A DNA stretch of 64,000 nucleotides from Chromobotia macracanthus (GCA_036877525.1 JAZGTH010000068.1:1854501-1918500), one strand, 5' to 3'. Numbered from the stretch's first letter, positions 45,214 through 58,794 are shown. Numbers and translations: made by a program. Notes: generated by a model from the letters alone, not told the origin.

Positions 45214-46020
45214 AGTACATGTCTAGTACATGTTCTCTAGTTGCAAGTGCATGCTGGATTGTTGCCTACTTGTCCAAGTAAAAAAAATCCCAAAGTCTCT
45301 ATTCTGATCTCTAGAAACTCATTACATAATTGTAATACTTAGTCCAACAACTACCACTGATAAATCTTCTGTGGGATTAATGCTGCTTTGGTAAATGTAA
45401 AATGTTTGGTACTCTTAATCCACAAAACAAAATTAAATATTATGCTCATGCTTTAAATTTTGGTGTACCCCATCCCAAATCCAATTGGTGGATCCATTGT
45501 CTGTTACAAGAGTTACAAAATTAATGATTTACCCAATTCTGCTGCTTTTTGGTTGTCTTTGATTGTGGAGTAATGATACAGTCAACACAATGTTTAGCCT
45601 TGCAATGAGCAGCACTTTACACTCATAAATAATACAACTAACAGAAAGCTACATATTGTACCATGTACAGTAAAAGCAGCATCAATACTACAAAGTCTAC
45701 AATTAGTAAACAACGCAATGTGTTGCAAGAATTGGTTTAGTCTTAATACTTTAAATATATTTTATGAGAAATCTATTATCAGTACTTAGTGCCAGCCACT
45801 GGGCCAGCTGCATAAAGGTTAGAGCTTAAGGGGGAGTGGAGTACTACTCTACCCACACCTTGCTCTAAGGAGGGCAGAGGACCCACTGTAGCAAAAATAA
45901 GGATGCTACAATAAATGTACAAAAATTCTGAGAGGAGCTTAAGAATAGTTGGCCCTAGCCATCCAGAACTCAAGTCTTTTTCAGAAATCCAAGATAAGTT
46001 AGCGGTTAGGCCACAACCAC
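45214..46020. other. Intergenic, no gene
   Basis: No recognisable element except the start of a GC-richer block near 45,780. Confidence 0.4.
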
Positions 46021-46029
46021 TTGAAACTA

Positions 46030-46092
46030 TGGGCCCTTAATTGACCTCTTGCACTGCTAACGCAATGCTCTACCACCGAGCTACAGGAGAAC
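46030..46092 (-). repeat. tRNA-derived SINE remnant (tRNA-Ala-like head)
   Basis: Minus strand: tgtagctcggtggtagagc is a good A box. An anticodon-arm-like gcgttagcagtgc follows. The expected B box (ggttcgattcc) is ruined to gtcaattaagg, so it is not a working tRNA gene. Confidence 0.6.
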
Positions 46093-47760
46093 TGTACCCA
46101 CATCTAAGGAAGGTGAAGCTCTCATGGGGGAAAGGAGCAATGATGGTGAGGGTACAACTCCAACACCACCCGGAAGACAGCAATCATTAGCTGCCACTAT
46201 TCAACATGAGGAGAAACCCCCACCCAGCACCCAGCTGAGTGCTAGAGAGCGTATCTGAACCCAAATGATCAGCTGACCACCAACACCTCGGGACACTTCG
46301 ACCTCAAGCCGCTCTTCCTACAAGGGGAGAAGAGGCCCTGTTTTGGACTCAGCTCTTAACCCAACCCTTAGGACCCGATTTCCAATGGGAGACATACAAT
46401 GCTGGCTAAACCCACTTGAAACTGCGGTCTCAGATCAAAACCTAAACTTCAAATATACAACAAAGAGGGCTGAAAAGCATATTGGCAGCAAACCCTTCCT
46501 CAAGGGGAGTAAAGGAATCAGAGTGATGATTCCTCCCATGATTTCTTGAGGATCTCCACAATACAATGAGGATGGTTGTAAACAGACAAACCAAACCAGT
46601 CCTCGAGGGGAGTTTGAACCAAAAACATGGTTTTTCACTGGTCTTCGTGGACCTGTGATGGCCTGTACTAGATGTAATTCAAGGTGGAGCCCTAACCCAG
46701 GTCTCCCAGTCTAGTGATGGCATATAACCGGCTCATGCCACAGGCCTGTCATGAAAACATTCTAATAGGGAGCATCACAGCTCCTCAGTGACAAACCATG
46801 GTGAGCTCAGCACAGCTATTCTGTATAGAACCTATAAAGGGGCTGCCTACCAATAGAACCCCGATATCTGGGGCAGCAGCACAACAGTTAATGCTTATAA
46901 TATAAAGCTAATGTTATAGCAATGAGCTAATAAGCTCTTGCTGACCCATGTGAGTAGACAAGAGTGTGTAAAATATGTGAAAAATATAAAGGTAAAATAT
47001 GTGAAAAATAAAGAGTTTTAAAAAAACAAAGCAAAATATCTGTTGTAGTGCACTCAAAAAACATAGTCAAGACTTTGAAAAAAGTCATAATGAAACCCTA
47101 AGAGAATCAACTTGTGACATGAAAAAAAAAAGCATTGGATAAACATGCAATACAATACATTACAAAGTCTAGATCATGCAAATGTAGGCTTGTGCAAGCA
47201 TCTGCATAATCCATTTACATTGACATAAAAAGACATTTCATTTCAAATGTCTTTATGCCTCCTTGTTGAGTCTCCAAATTCCACAATGTAGGTTACACAA
47301 ACACATTACTGAGCAAACTGGAAAACCTGAAGCCTGGAAAAGTATTTTACTACTGTAAAGCCTAATGTCACTAAACCACTGTGGTACCTTCTCTGGAAGA
47401 ATATTGTACAATGCTCCACATTTACAACAGAAAGTTTTACCTTTCAATGGTTTCTGTATTGTGAAAATGCAGTTGTTTTAGTTATATCAATAAAAAGAAA
47501 CCCATAAGCCAGCAGCCTTGGGGCTGTCAGAGCATATACCTCACATAAACACTAGGACTTCTGAAACTTTACATTACTGTTTAAAGAACATGCTTGTTTA
47601 TTGTGTCTTCAGTTATGATCAGAATGTAAATACAACCTGAAAGCCTAAGAATAAGATGGGGATCTTAGGAAAATTATTTAATTTTTGTCTGTTAATATGT
47701 GGCAATCATTACACAGAGGGAGGCACTCTGTTATTTACCTAGCTGGAATAACATTTCAGC
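46093..47760. other. Intergenic block of unknown repeat-like sequence
   Basis: GC-richer than its surroundings at 46,090-46,860, with ccacttgaaact occurring at 46,018 and 46,410. No coding region recognised. From 46,900 onward it is AT-rich and empty. Confidence 0.35.
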
Positions 47761-47827
47761 CGTACAATGGCGTGGTCTGCTTCTTTGTGTTGTTTAAACA
47801 AAGTTGTGCTGCTGTGGGCCAAACAGG

Positions 47828-48129
47828 GGCTCAGGTTATGTGAGAGGCACTGTCTGCTCTCCAAGTGAAGTTAAGTTGCCTTTTCTCGGGGCCAAAGAGC
47901 AGGAGTCTTGTGTTTTGCTTGGCAGACGCTGGTACAGTCAGCTGCTGTGCACATTTCAGAGTGAAGTCTGCAACCTCAAAGACTCTTTTCTTTGGTCGGC
48001 ATGGAGAGGTGTGGGGGCAAGACTGTTAATGGGACGATTCTTTAACACAGACACCTTTAACTACAGTCTGCAAGTGCTCAGGGTGCCAGCAAATGGACCC
48101 ACACTGTTAGTGTCTGTGCATCACTTCTT
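47828..48129 (+). other. Weak candidate exon of unknown gene
   Basis: An open frame of about 100 codons runs between a possible acceptor (gggccaaacag) and a strong donor (CTT followed by gtaagtagg). I do not recognise the protein. It may equally be a chance frame or a noncoding RNA exon. Confidence 0.2.
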
Positions 48130-48133
48130 GTAA

Positions 48134-51100
48134 GTAGGAGAGAAAAAGTTCTGAATGAGACAGCTGACAAGAGAAAGATGAAGTGGTATGCTGTCAATGT
48201 AGCTCTGTGAACTGAAACAAGACTGTATGCTAAGCAATTGCTGCAATTTATTTATTGTCTTTCTGCCACTTTTTGTTGCCCATATAAACACTATAGCTCA
48301 TGATTTTCTAAACCCCAAATCCAAAGTATTAAACTCTTGTATTTCATTGTTTATTCTATTAATATGAGTAATACATATTTTGTATAAATGTGTGTTGTTA
48401 CTTTGTTAGACCATAAAAGAAAAATCCCAAAGACCTAAAAGCCTTAACAATACCTAGAGACTAAAATATTAAAAAAAGAAGTGAAGATGGAACAACCACC
48501 TAGCAATATCCTAGCACCCACCCAGACAACAAAACAACCATTGGTAGCCTTAGAAATCACCTAGCAACAACTTAACAATCACCCAGAACACTCTAGCAAC
48601 TGCAGAGCAACAAGATGACAACCACTCAGATCACCTAAGCAACTGATATAATATACCCTACAACCACTCAGCCTTTCTGATTATTGATAATTAGCTAATT
48701 AAATCTGTATCCAATCACCATTACAATCTGTAAAATAAGATATAGTGAAGTACTTTCAGTGCCCTGAATCCTGTTTTGTTTAATGGAGGCAGAGTTAAAG
48801 TCCAGATGGATTTAGAAAAAAAAGTGTGCATTGTTAAAATACTTCAACTGTTCCATCCTCAATTTATAGCTGTAGAAATAGCTCTGTTATGAGCATATGG
48901 CCTGCAGCTGTCAAATAACTAAAGATCAACCCACAAACACCTGTGCAGGGCACACACACAAGCCACACTTTTTTTTCACAAGCCCACCTGTTGTGACAAC
49001 AGTAACCATAACACGTCTTGATACACAGGGGTCAATACCTGTGACTATCCATAACCAACAAATACATCTGACAATTGAACTATTCAAACCACTTTTAACA
49101 TTTTATAAAGAAATATGTGTGGTGCTTCCCCATGCAAAACTCTTAAGATGCTGTGGGTTGTTGTCAGGGTGTCCCTATGCAAATTCTTGGATGTTTTGGG
49201 TAGGTGCTAGGGTGTATGTGGTTTTTCTCCTTCAGCAGAAGCTTAAGGTATATTATGATTTGCCAGGTGAAAACCCCAAATCTGATTTCTTAGAAAATAA
49301 TAGCAGACTCTTTAGCAAGTCACTGTATGGTAGTGTTGTAAATCTATGAAGAAATTACCTTTATTACATAACAATGCAAGTAGTGTTAAAATAGTCCTGT
49401 TATATTATTTGAACATTTAAACATTCCTTTGTGGGTCCAGTTTCCATATATAGGCATCACATACTATTGGGTTTCATTTTGACATGCTTTATAGCCCATT
49501 AACAATAAACTACAGACACAGGCCAGAATAATACAGTGTTGGTAGCCAGAGCAACCTTATTTTCTGAGACATTGTTTCATTTTGTCCTAGTACATAAAAG
49601 TTATATCACGGTGCCATTGTTTTGATTATTCATTTATTAATGCAAAAGGCCTGTCATTTTGATTTGGTTTCATTTTCTTACAGAATTTTCCAGCCTTTTT
49701 TTCCACCAACAGTAAAGGGTGATCTTTCATGTTTTATGTATCCTGTCTTTTCTGAAAGAAATTTTCATTTAGTATTACAAAATCTATATTACAAAATCTG
49801 TTTATCACCAAGCCATTAGTCATTTATGAACAGCACTGTTTTTTTGGTAATACATTTTGTACACTACATACAACAAATAATACTTATATTATAAATAATA
49901 GTCTTGTACAAATAATACTCTTATAATAATCATAGTCTCTTAAAATAATGTTACATGAACTGATGTACTTTATTTTTGGTGTAAAAGAATACTAAAATAT
50001 AAGGCAAAATAAATATGGCACTGGATTGTAGGTTAAATAATGTAGTACCAATGAGTCAAGTGACAAGCAAAATAAAATAACTGTATTGTTACATTTTATT
50101 AAAAAAAATATGTATGGCACTTGCCCATAAAAAAATTGCCGACATGATGTAAGCGGTTACTATGGTATTACTAAGGGGTTGCTTATTTTATTGTCAACCA
50201 GGTGAAAATGGTAAGTTTGCTTTGAAAAATGTGATAGCACGTCTCCTCAATAAGCTGCAAAATTTAAGCTATTATTAATATCCTTAGCATTTTTTAAGGT
50301 TAGATTAACTCTCTAACTCTGTAAAAGTAATAGCTTTGCTGATGCTTGCCTTAGCTAGTGTAACAACAACAGAAACATTTTCTTCTATCATACAATATAT
50401 TTCTACATTTCTACATATATTTCAATGAGACTGAAGCATTAGATACAATACATATCTTTTTCAGTTATAATGTATTAACTGTCTAACTTTAAAGGTGCAA
50501 TGAGAGACTTCTGAGAACACCTAAACAAATAATTTTGTGACTATATAATATATGTCTGTTCTGTGTATGCTTTGGAAGAAACTGTTGTGTTTGCACATAG
50601 TCCTGGCTATGAATGATAACAAGACCACCACAACACCATAACACTCTCATAGTCAATCAGCAATAGGGGGTGTATGCACCTACTGTTAGTCATTGTCTGT
50701 GTTGTATAGTGTGTTTGTTATTTAAACGGAGGAGCAATGATAGGATGGGTGTGTTTGTTTGAGTGTCTACTTCAAATATCAAGAGTTTCACAGAAATCGT
50801 TTCTTCACTTTTAAGTGACTTAATGTGTAAATATTTACTAAATGTAATGCTTCTTTTATATATACAATATTCTTGTAATTGTTTGTTCACAATCTAGGTT
50901 TGATTCTAGAAGGACAAAAAGTTTTTAATGTACATTATTCTCAAAAAGAGAATAATATGTTTTTCTGAAGTTTGGCCAGTATGGCTACAAGAGAAACTTT
51001 AGATCCCCCAAAGAGCAAATTAGTCATAATGACATTCCTCCAGACAGCACATCTGTAAAATCAATTAACTCTACTCTGACGTTTTCTCCATTTATTTTGA

Positions 51101-52990
51101 GTGGGGACAGTCATCTCATTACACTGCCATATACAAGAAACACCCTGAGGCAGAGAAAATGTGGTGACATAGATCCCTTGATCAAGATTCCAAAAGGCAA
51201 GGGGGCAAGGGACATGTAGAACCCACTATCCAGCATTAAATCTACCTACCTTGTTTCTAAATGTGTAACTCTCACCAGATGATCTTGTTAGCACAATACC
51301 AAAATAGTTCAAGAATGTTTTTTCCATTTAAAGTTTTTGGAATTAAAACAAACCAGTTTTATTCAAGTGTGATTACAATTTCCACCGTCCAAACTAATTC
51401 TTGCATCAGTTGCCTGTAATCTACAAGAGCATATGTAGTATTATGGAGATAAATTTGTGTCTTTAAAAACTACAGATTGTCCTGAAATTTGAATTGTTTG
51501 CTCATGTAGTCTTTAATATAGAAGGTTGTCCTTATTATCTAGATTTATTATTTTGTAGTCTTTCATCTGAAAATGTCTTGCTTTATACAAAATACTATAA
51601 TGTCTTGTCCTAATAGTTTGCTGGTTTGCTTCCAATTATGTCTGCCCTCACTGTAAAATGTAACATAGCCTTTAATTACAGAGAACATGTAAGCCTGTCA
51701 AATGGCCGTAAAAGGCTGTACAGTCTTATTTAAAGCCAAAGTAGAATACAACTGACATTTAAAGCAATCATCTTATAGTGAGCATCTTCAAGACTTGGAT
51801 TTGAATATAATAGACTTAAAATTCTCCTGGTTTGGACGACAAGGTGACAGATTAAATACAGTAGATAAAATAGCTGCCTAAATTGGAATTTGTCAGATTA
51901 CATCCTGGTCACATAAAATTCATGCTGATACACATATGAAGGAGAAAGCTCATTTGATAACATGTTCAGTGTTTTTGTTTAGCAGGTGGTGAAAATCATG
52001 TTAAATTTATCTGTTTGAAAATGCATTTTTAGAACATATAAATAACACATAAACCATGAGCTCAGTTATCAAGAAATAGACTATGTTTCTGAAAAAGCCA
52101 GCCCCTGATATTGCTAGTTGCAGACCTCCATGTCATACCTGAAGCAACAAAGAAATTGGACTGCGTGTTTTGACACTCTAACACCAGAACAGCTATCCTA
52201 GTTTGCATTATTCTCTAAATGGCCCATGGGCCTTAATGTTCATCTTGTACTCTTGTGCACTAAATAAATGTCTTCATTTGAAAAGACTCGTGCTTCAAGG
52301 CTTTGGAGGACCTGATAGTCTGAGGCCCTAGACCCCACAGGCCCTGTCCGTAATCCATCTATGGTTGTGGAGATTTTTTTCTTAAATTTCCCAGTTTGGG
52401 AAATACTGGAATAACTATATCAAAATACTGGTCATGTTTTTAAGTCAACGGTCAAGAAATCATGCAATGTTTATTGAAAACAAAAAGTCATTGAATATCA
52501 TTGCCATTGTGTAAGTTAATGTTTTCAGAAAGAAAATTGACAAAATTGTTTGTGTTAATGAGTTTATTTATAATATGATGAATGTACTGATGTTCTCTTT
52601 ATCAAGTAGCATTTATCAGTGGTAGCCCCTTTAAGCTTGGCCCTACATGCTGAGTCATAGAAATTAAAGCACCTGCCACATTGTCTTGAATGGACAATGT
52701 TTTTCCAAACTGAATAATACAAGCTTCGGAAGGTTTATCTTAAAATTTGAGATCATTTTAATCCTCTGATGCTGTTTCAAAGATTCTAGAATTACATCTC
52801 CTCTTAAGACATCCACTCAGTGGAACCCTGTGGTCTATGTGTTGAACACAAGACATGTGGCAGGAAAACTTAATCAACTTTCAACCAAACAAAACACTTG
52901 AGCTCTGTTAGTGGTCTCATCAGTGTTTTTTGTTATTTGCCATATAACACTGACAAACCATGACAATGAAACGTGGCACATTCCAGACCA
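48134..52990. other. Intergenic, upstream of pmch
   Basis: It contains inverted 'cctagcaac' units (48,500-48,640) and a weak relative at 49,110-49,220, both like family X. There is a 9 bp perfect hairpin near 50,936-50,958. The 150-codon frame at 48,897-49,349 overlaps repeat sequence and has no known domain. Confidence 0.4.
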
Positions 52991-52997
52991 CATTAGG

Positions 52998-53004
52998 TAT
53001 ATAA
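52998..53004 (+). promoter_or_regulatory. pmch: TATA box of pmch
   Basis: TATATAA lies 89 bases before the ATG. This puts a transcription start near 53,030 and a short 5' untranslated region without an obvious intron. Confidence 0.75.
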
Positions 53005-53092
53005 GACAACTAAGGAGCCACTATCATCAAACCAGCTTCTAATACGAGACAAGGGACAACAGCTGAACCTTCAAGCAAAGCCTGTTTCAATA

Positions 53093-53467
53093 ATGAAGAT
53101 CTCCTTTGCAACCATCCTTATCACTGTTGCACTTTTGTCTGAATACCACTTCAAATCTGCAGCGATTCCAATGACCAAAGCTGATGACATGGAATCAGAC
53201 CAGCAAAGTTTGAGTGAGAGCTTGGAGGAGAATGATCTGAGGTCTGGACCAGGCAGCACCAAGATCATCGTGGTGGCTGATTCCAATCTGCTGAGGATCC
53301 TAAAGTCTCTGGACAAAGGAGTCCCTCATCACAACTTCATTGAGAACAAGCTTAGCACAGAGCACAGAGAGGTTGGTTCAGACCTGAGTTCAAGCATCGC
53401 AATCATTAGAAGGGACACCATGAGGTGCATGGTGGGACGAGTGTACCGGCCATGTTGGGAGGTATAA
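53093..53467 (+). CDS. pmch: Pro-melanin-concentrating hormone (MCH1-like), intronless
   Basis: Secreted prohormone of hypothalamic neurons and, in fish, the neurohypophysis. Its mature peptide pales the skin by concentrating melanosomes and also affects feeding. The 124-residue protein starts with a signal peptide (MKISFATILITVALL..., probably cut near residue 24). It ends with the fish MCH peptide DTMRCMVGRVYRPCWEV at residues 108-124, released after Arg106-Arg107. Cys112 and Cys121 form the known disulfide ring. A 13-residue spacer (EVGSDLSSSIAII, 93-105) follows the single Arg92 and corresponds to the MCH gene-related peptide. No intron interrupts the frame, as reported for teleost MCH1 genes; MCH2 genes keep introns. 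Start: first ATG after the TATA box. Confidence 0.96.
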   Translation: MKISFATILITVALLSEYHFKSAAIPMTKADDMESDQQSLSESLEENDLRSGPGSTKIIVVADSNLLRILKSLDKGVPHHNFIENKLSTEHREVGSDLSSSIAIIRRDTMRCMVGRVYRPCWEV

Positions 53468-53593
53468 TTTTTCTGTGATGCTGAGAAGAAGAAAGAGAGC
53501 TACTGACATCAACAGATTTTACCTTCTCTGATCCAGTGTTGCCCAGAGAGAATATAAATGTTTGTGCCATTTATTTGAGCTATATGTCTTGCA

Positions 53594-53599
53594 AATAAA
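53594..53599 (+). terminator. pmch: Poly(A) signal of pmch
   Basis: AATAAA lies 127 bases after the stop codon and is followed by a GT-rich stretch (gtcttgtctgttctc). Confidence 0.8.
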
Positions 53600-53619
53600 G
53601 GCTGAAAAGATAACTCTAC

Positions 53620-54295
53620 AAAGTCTTGTCTGTTCTCATCTGTTCTAATCATTCATTTTCAAGAAGTAGCGCCAAAAAAAAGGTACGAAAAGAGGATGTT
53701 TTGAAATTTTCTAAACAGTATACATATTCAAAGGTGAATTTTTTTTAAATTGCTAGATTGTATTCAATGAAGCATTTATCAGCACTTACAGACAGAAATC
53801 CAATCTGTTGTTGAGATGATGCATAAAATAACAATATGGCAATTTACAGGTATTTTCAGAAAAATTAACCCTTGTCTGTGACCTTCTGAGACATTTTATC
53901 ATAACCATTGTTCTTTTTGGAAGCATTTGTTCAGCCGTCCCCTTCTCTCTGTGCTCTTGGCTAACCGCTTTTAACCTTATGGCTTTGATTAGTGCCACAT
54001 TTTTCTCCATCCAATTACTTTTCTTCCAGCACTCTTGATTGTTTGTCTGATTTGTGACCCATTTAATGTGTGTTTCCTATCTCCTCTCTTAGACTGATAG
54101 AGGTCAAATGCAGTGAAGGAGAGTATCACTCCCCATCTGATTACCTCTGTTAATAACATAGTGCATTCCAAGGTGGAAAAACATCTTACAATAACAACAC
54201 AATAGACACATTCATTAGAAATAACAACAACAAACATTTGTGATTTTGTTGTTTATTCTGGTGTGAAGTTTCTCTATTTATAGGTATGTGTTTAA
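53620..54295. other. Intergenic, nothing clear
   Basis: No gene or element with visible ends. Confidence 0.45.
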
Positions 54296-54299
54296 ATAA

Positions 54300-54825
54300 A
54301 ATGAACATGTTTGTTTTATTCTATGAACTACTGACAACATTTCTCCCAAATTCCGAATAAGCATATTGTCATTTAGAGCATTTATTTGTGGAAAATGAAC
54401 AAAAAATATGCGTTTTCAGAACTCAAATAATGCAAATAAAACAAGTTCATACTAACAACACAATAGTAATGTCTTAACTCTTAGGAAGAGTTCAAAAATC
54501 AGTATCTGGTGTAATAACCCTGGTTTTTAATCACATGCTCTTCACCAGTCTTTCACATTGCTGTTGGGTGACTATGCTACTCCTGATGCAAATTCAAACA
54601 GCTAGGCTTTGTTTGATGGCATGTGACCATCAATCTTCCTTTTGGTCAAATTCTACAGGTTTTCAATGGGGTTCAGGTCTGGAGATTGGGCTAGCCATGA
54701 CAGGGTCTTGATCTGGTGATACTCCATCCGAACCTTCATTAACCTGGCTGTGTGGCATAGAGAATTGTCATGCTGGAAAACCAATCCCAGAGCTGGGGAA
54801 CAGCCTCAATGACTCAGATCTACTT
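54300..54825 (-). mobile_element. Tc1-like transposon fragment
   Basis: Contains tctttcacattgctgttggg, ttttcaatggggttcaggtc, tggagattgggctagccatg and gtgtggcatagagaattgtc. These are antisense to the C-terminal part of a very common fish Tc1 transposase. Only one end and part of the gene remain. Confidence 0.8.
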
Positions 54826-54829
54826 TTTT

Positions 54830-55420
54830 AAACTCCTCCTAGGGCAATTGTCCAATCTGCATTTGGTACGTAGTATCTAGAGACACTGATGACAAAAAGT
54901 TAATAAAAAACTTTCCGATACACCTTACAGTTCTCATATACCGCTTCAGCAAATTTCAGGGCGAGCATGCCAAAATGGATATAAGGCTAAATCTTCACAA
55001 AATTTTTGTGTGTACAAAACTTTTGTGGTACATGTCGTCACAGGTATGATCTGAGGGAGCATGTTGATTGCTCAGATTGCTCTGTTATACTGTCAAAGAA
55101 TTTGAAAATTGAAATTGGGTTGTATCTTTACAAAACTTTTGTGTATTAACTTAAAACATTGCAGGTGTCATTGTCACAACAACCTGATCACCTCATAAAA
55201 AATGGTGACAAAAGTTATAAATTGCATTATTGCTTTATTTTAGTGTTACAATGGGTTTTACATATGTTTTCTTTTGCTGCTTTTCCAAATCTCATTATCA
55301 GAGAATTTCACTTGGTGCCATTGGTGGGCTTAACCCCATAACTACTGCTTTCAGTTTAATAATAATTTATTATTATTATTAGCAAGGATGCAAATTACAG
55401 GGGGTTGGGGCTCTTACAAA
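54830..55420. repeat. Old teleost repeat fragment
   Basis: It includes cacttggtgccattggtggg, aaccccataactactgcttt and a TTATTATTATTATTAG run, like a common teleost repeat family with 'aacccctaataataat' words. Confidence 0.4.
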
Positions 55421-55929
55421 CTGGTAACAATAAACAGGAAATATTTTTCATTAACTTTTCAGTAACCAAAAAAGTAAATCTATATTTTCACCTGCCACCA
55501 AATAGACGTTTGCAAAGAGAAGTTGCATTTGCCTGAGGAGGTAACCAAAACAACTGTGGTTATTATGGTAACAGCTAAGAGCTTTTATTGGAGTGAAATT
55601 ACGTAATATGACTGCGTCAACAAGGCTATATTCAGTTATATGTATGTAATTCTTAAGGATTACATTGCATAGACATACAGCTTTATAAGATACTGTTCCA
55701 TTATTTTCTTCCTTTACTGATTCTTAGAAAAAGTGATTAAGCTTTTTTCATTATGATCAGTTTATTAATTAATGGTACATAATTTTTAACAATAGTACAA
55801 AACAACTTTATTCATTTCATTACAGATTTACAAATCATGTGGATATAAAATAAATTCTATTAAAATGTGCACCACTAGCTCCAAAAATAGTAATAATAAT
55901 GATTAATTGATGTTAATAATAATGATAAT

Positions 55930-56290
55930 AAAACCTTTCAAAGGTTTTCAAACCTTTCAAACCTTTTCAAGGTTTTCCAACACTACTCTTCCAATAGTAG
56001 TAATAACACGTTTACACTTTTAGAGGATGAAACCTATAAATGTAATATTTGACAAATTCACATTAACTGTAATCAGATATAATAACAAATGCACATTTGG
56101 CGTGCTCTCCAAAGGAGAGCTCTGAATTTGGCCCGAACCCAGAGTACTCCCCCCACTGGCTGAGGTAGATACTAGCCAAGACTGAGATGATGGGGTGGCA
56201 GAGGGATGCCGCAAAACTGGAAGGGGGCAGAGGTAAGGGACAGATATTTATGTGCACCCCTGTGCAGTGTTTGGTTGGATTACACAATTG
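55930..56290. repeat. Palindromic words and unassigned repeat
   Basis: aaaacctttcaaaggtttt at about 55,930 is palindromic. The block 56,100-56,270 (accccagagta-like words, gaagggggcagaggtaaggg) looks like an interspersed teleost repeat. No gene. Confidence 0.35.
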
Positions 56291-56299
56291 TGCTCCTCC

Positions 56300-58789
56300 T
56301 GATCTTTGTTCAATAAAATTAATTAAAAACTCAAAACTTAAAATAATTGATAACTTGGGTAGTGTAAGATAAAGTGGGATAAACAATATGTATTATCTAA
56401 ACGTCTGGTTATAGTCGTTAAAATTACAATACAAAATAATTAATTAATATTAATAACTTTAATAAGTCATTTTAATAAGTGCAACATCCATATTAACACA
56501 TCAAAACTGTGCCAATATGCATAATTGTAAATTGAAGTTTTTGGGGGGTTTTAGACTGTTTAATCACATTTTTTGTGATTTTAATTTTCCAAATTATTGT
56601 TACCTTAAAGAGGTATTTCTGCCTTTATTTTGAATAATATCTTTAACCTAAATGAAACCAATTTGGATCTACTGCACTAAGCACATTTTAGGATACCCGA
56701 CAAAACATTTTTATAGTGCACTTCTAAATTCTGTTTTTGGGGTTATGTTGACCTTGAAACAAGCACAGCAAATGATTTTAATGAGGGGTTCTACTGAGAG
56801 GGGAATTAACCTTCCATATTGTTTTGATTAAAACTTCTGCAATGATCCTTATGTTGTGGTAAAATGCTAATCCTGTCAAATGCACATAAAAATGGTTGGA
56901 AACCTTAACAAGAGCCCCTCTCCTTAAATGTAAATGTGTGTGATTTGTTCACAGTATTCTCCTGTTCTATCATCTGCCAAAATTTAGCTATGTTTCATCA
57001 CAAAGCTGTGGGGTGAGCTACACACAATACTTATGTTACAAGTTTTGCTAAAATCTCTAAAAATTAATAATAGCAATAGTAATGCTTGCCTTTTAGAAAG
57101 TGCAACCAAAACAAGCAGCAGAAATGTCAAAATATATTGTCATCATTCTTTTCATCTCAACCTTAGGGTACCATAATTCAAACAGTGTTACAGATATATT
57201 AGGTAGATTTGATTAATACAGAAATATAAAGATTATCTTATTACTCTATTAGGTTAAGCAATTGAAGAAACAACCATACATTCTAAATCTCACGTTTTAA
57301 ATATTCAGTTTCATGCACCATTCTGGGCTACTGCTTCTAAATGGGGTCAGGTTATACTCACATATTCTGAAGATCAAGCTGTGTGTGTAATAACCAGACG
57401 CTTGGATTTCATTACAAAAGCCTTGCACTTGTCAAAAGTAAATTATATGGTCTAGCTGTTCATGCACTATTATCTATATCACAGCGGTGACAAACATATA
57501 TGATGAAAATGTTTAGAGTGAGCTATACCTCAAACATGGAGCAACTCATTGCATTTTAATGAAGAGTTGTTTAATTGTGCAAGAAAAATAAAGAGGCTGT
57601 TCTCATAAAATATTTCAGGTGCAGTCAAATTTACACCTCATTGTGTAAAAAACCTGCTAAATGTATTGTGTTTGGAAATACTATTATATTATACTATTAT
57701 AATTACTTGGGCCACTCTGCCAATTTATAATACTGTTATTATCATGTATTTTATCATGTTATTATCAAGTATGACTTCAGCTTGATGGAACTATTCAAGC
57801 TAAATGTGATTTTTGGAACTAAATGAGTGTTCATGGAACACACCCATAGTCCATTTGCTAATCATTTGATACATATTGTACATAAAACTGCAAAGGACTT
57901 GCTTGATGCTGTAATCTGAATGGCCAGCTTTATGAAACTTCCATGAACAACGGCGCATCATTTTTTTAATGTGCTCTTGGTTGAGATTAAAATGTCTACA
58001 TATTTTCTGTTTTACTGTGTGTTCTCAGTAGATCATGAATAATGTGGTAACATTTGTTTATTTATTCCACTCTGTTCATGTATTGCGGATTAATATGTCT
58101 GTGAAAACTCCTCTCCTAAGCTGCATATTGAAACAAAACAAACCTGTGCATAATCGCTTTCAGGGGCAGAACCTTGAATGCAGTCAGATATGGCCCCCAT
58201 ACCAATTGCATTTTGATGGAAGTTTTGAAAGTAGCATGCACATGTTTAAAGCAAGGCTGTTCTAAACAGTAAGCAGCTAAATTTTAATTTAAAAATTGTC
58301 TCATTCAACACTGAAGGGCACATATATAAACAGTTCTAACTAAAAATGCCCCAACATTTGCATGTTATGTGTTTTTTGAGTTAAGAATATCACATAATTC
58401 GCTACAGTCCATGTTAGGATGCAGTTGCTGTCAAGGCAGACAATAGACAGCAAATTAACCGGTGAGTTTTAGAACAAAGCATCTGTCTGTGCTTACAGAA
58501 AATAAATATTATTTGTTGCAGTAACACAAGAGGAAACACTGGAATAGACTTATTGACATTGATTTAACATGACAGACATTTTGGTTGCATATTTGTGAAT
58601 TAATGTCATGGGATATTTTCTGCACTTTCAAATTCTGTTCACACTATGATATGATTTAACACTTCTAACACTGGCAAATTAAGCCCTAAGTTACATGATA
58701 ACAGCACAGACTTGTGATAAAGTAATATATATACACCAGATCACAGGTTACCCAGTGTGCTAAATTACTTTATAAACTCTTAAGTAAAG

Positions 58790-58790
<1 letters not shown>
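56300..58790. other. Intergenic, AT-rich, no gene
   Basis: No recognisable domain or element with visible ends. Confidence 0.5.

Positions 58791-58794
<4 letters not shown>

Noticed and set aside
46030..46092. Possible functional tRNA-Ala gene
   Set aside because: The A box is good, but the B box and T-arm are destroyed and no acceptor stem pairs, so it is a SINE remnant.
48897..49349. 150-codon open frame
   Set aside because: It overlaps repeat-like sequence (ggtgctagggtg words), has no domain, no promoter signals and no splice structure that I can support.
56063..56386. 107-codon minus-strand frame
   Set aside because: The underlying DNA looks like an interspersed repeat; the protein has no known motif.
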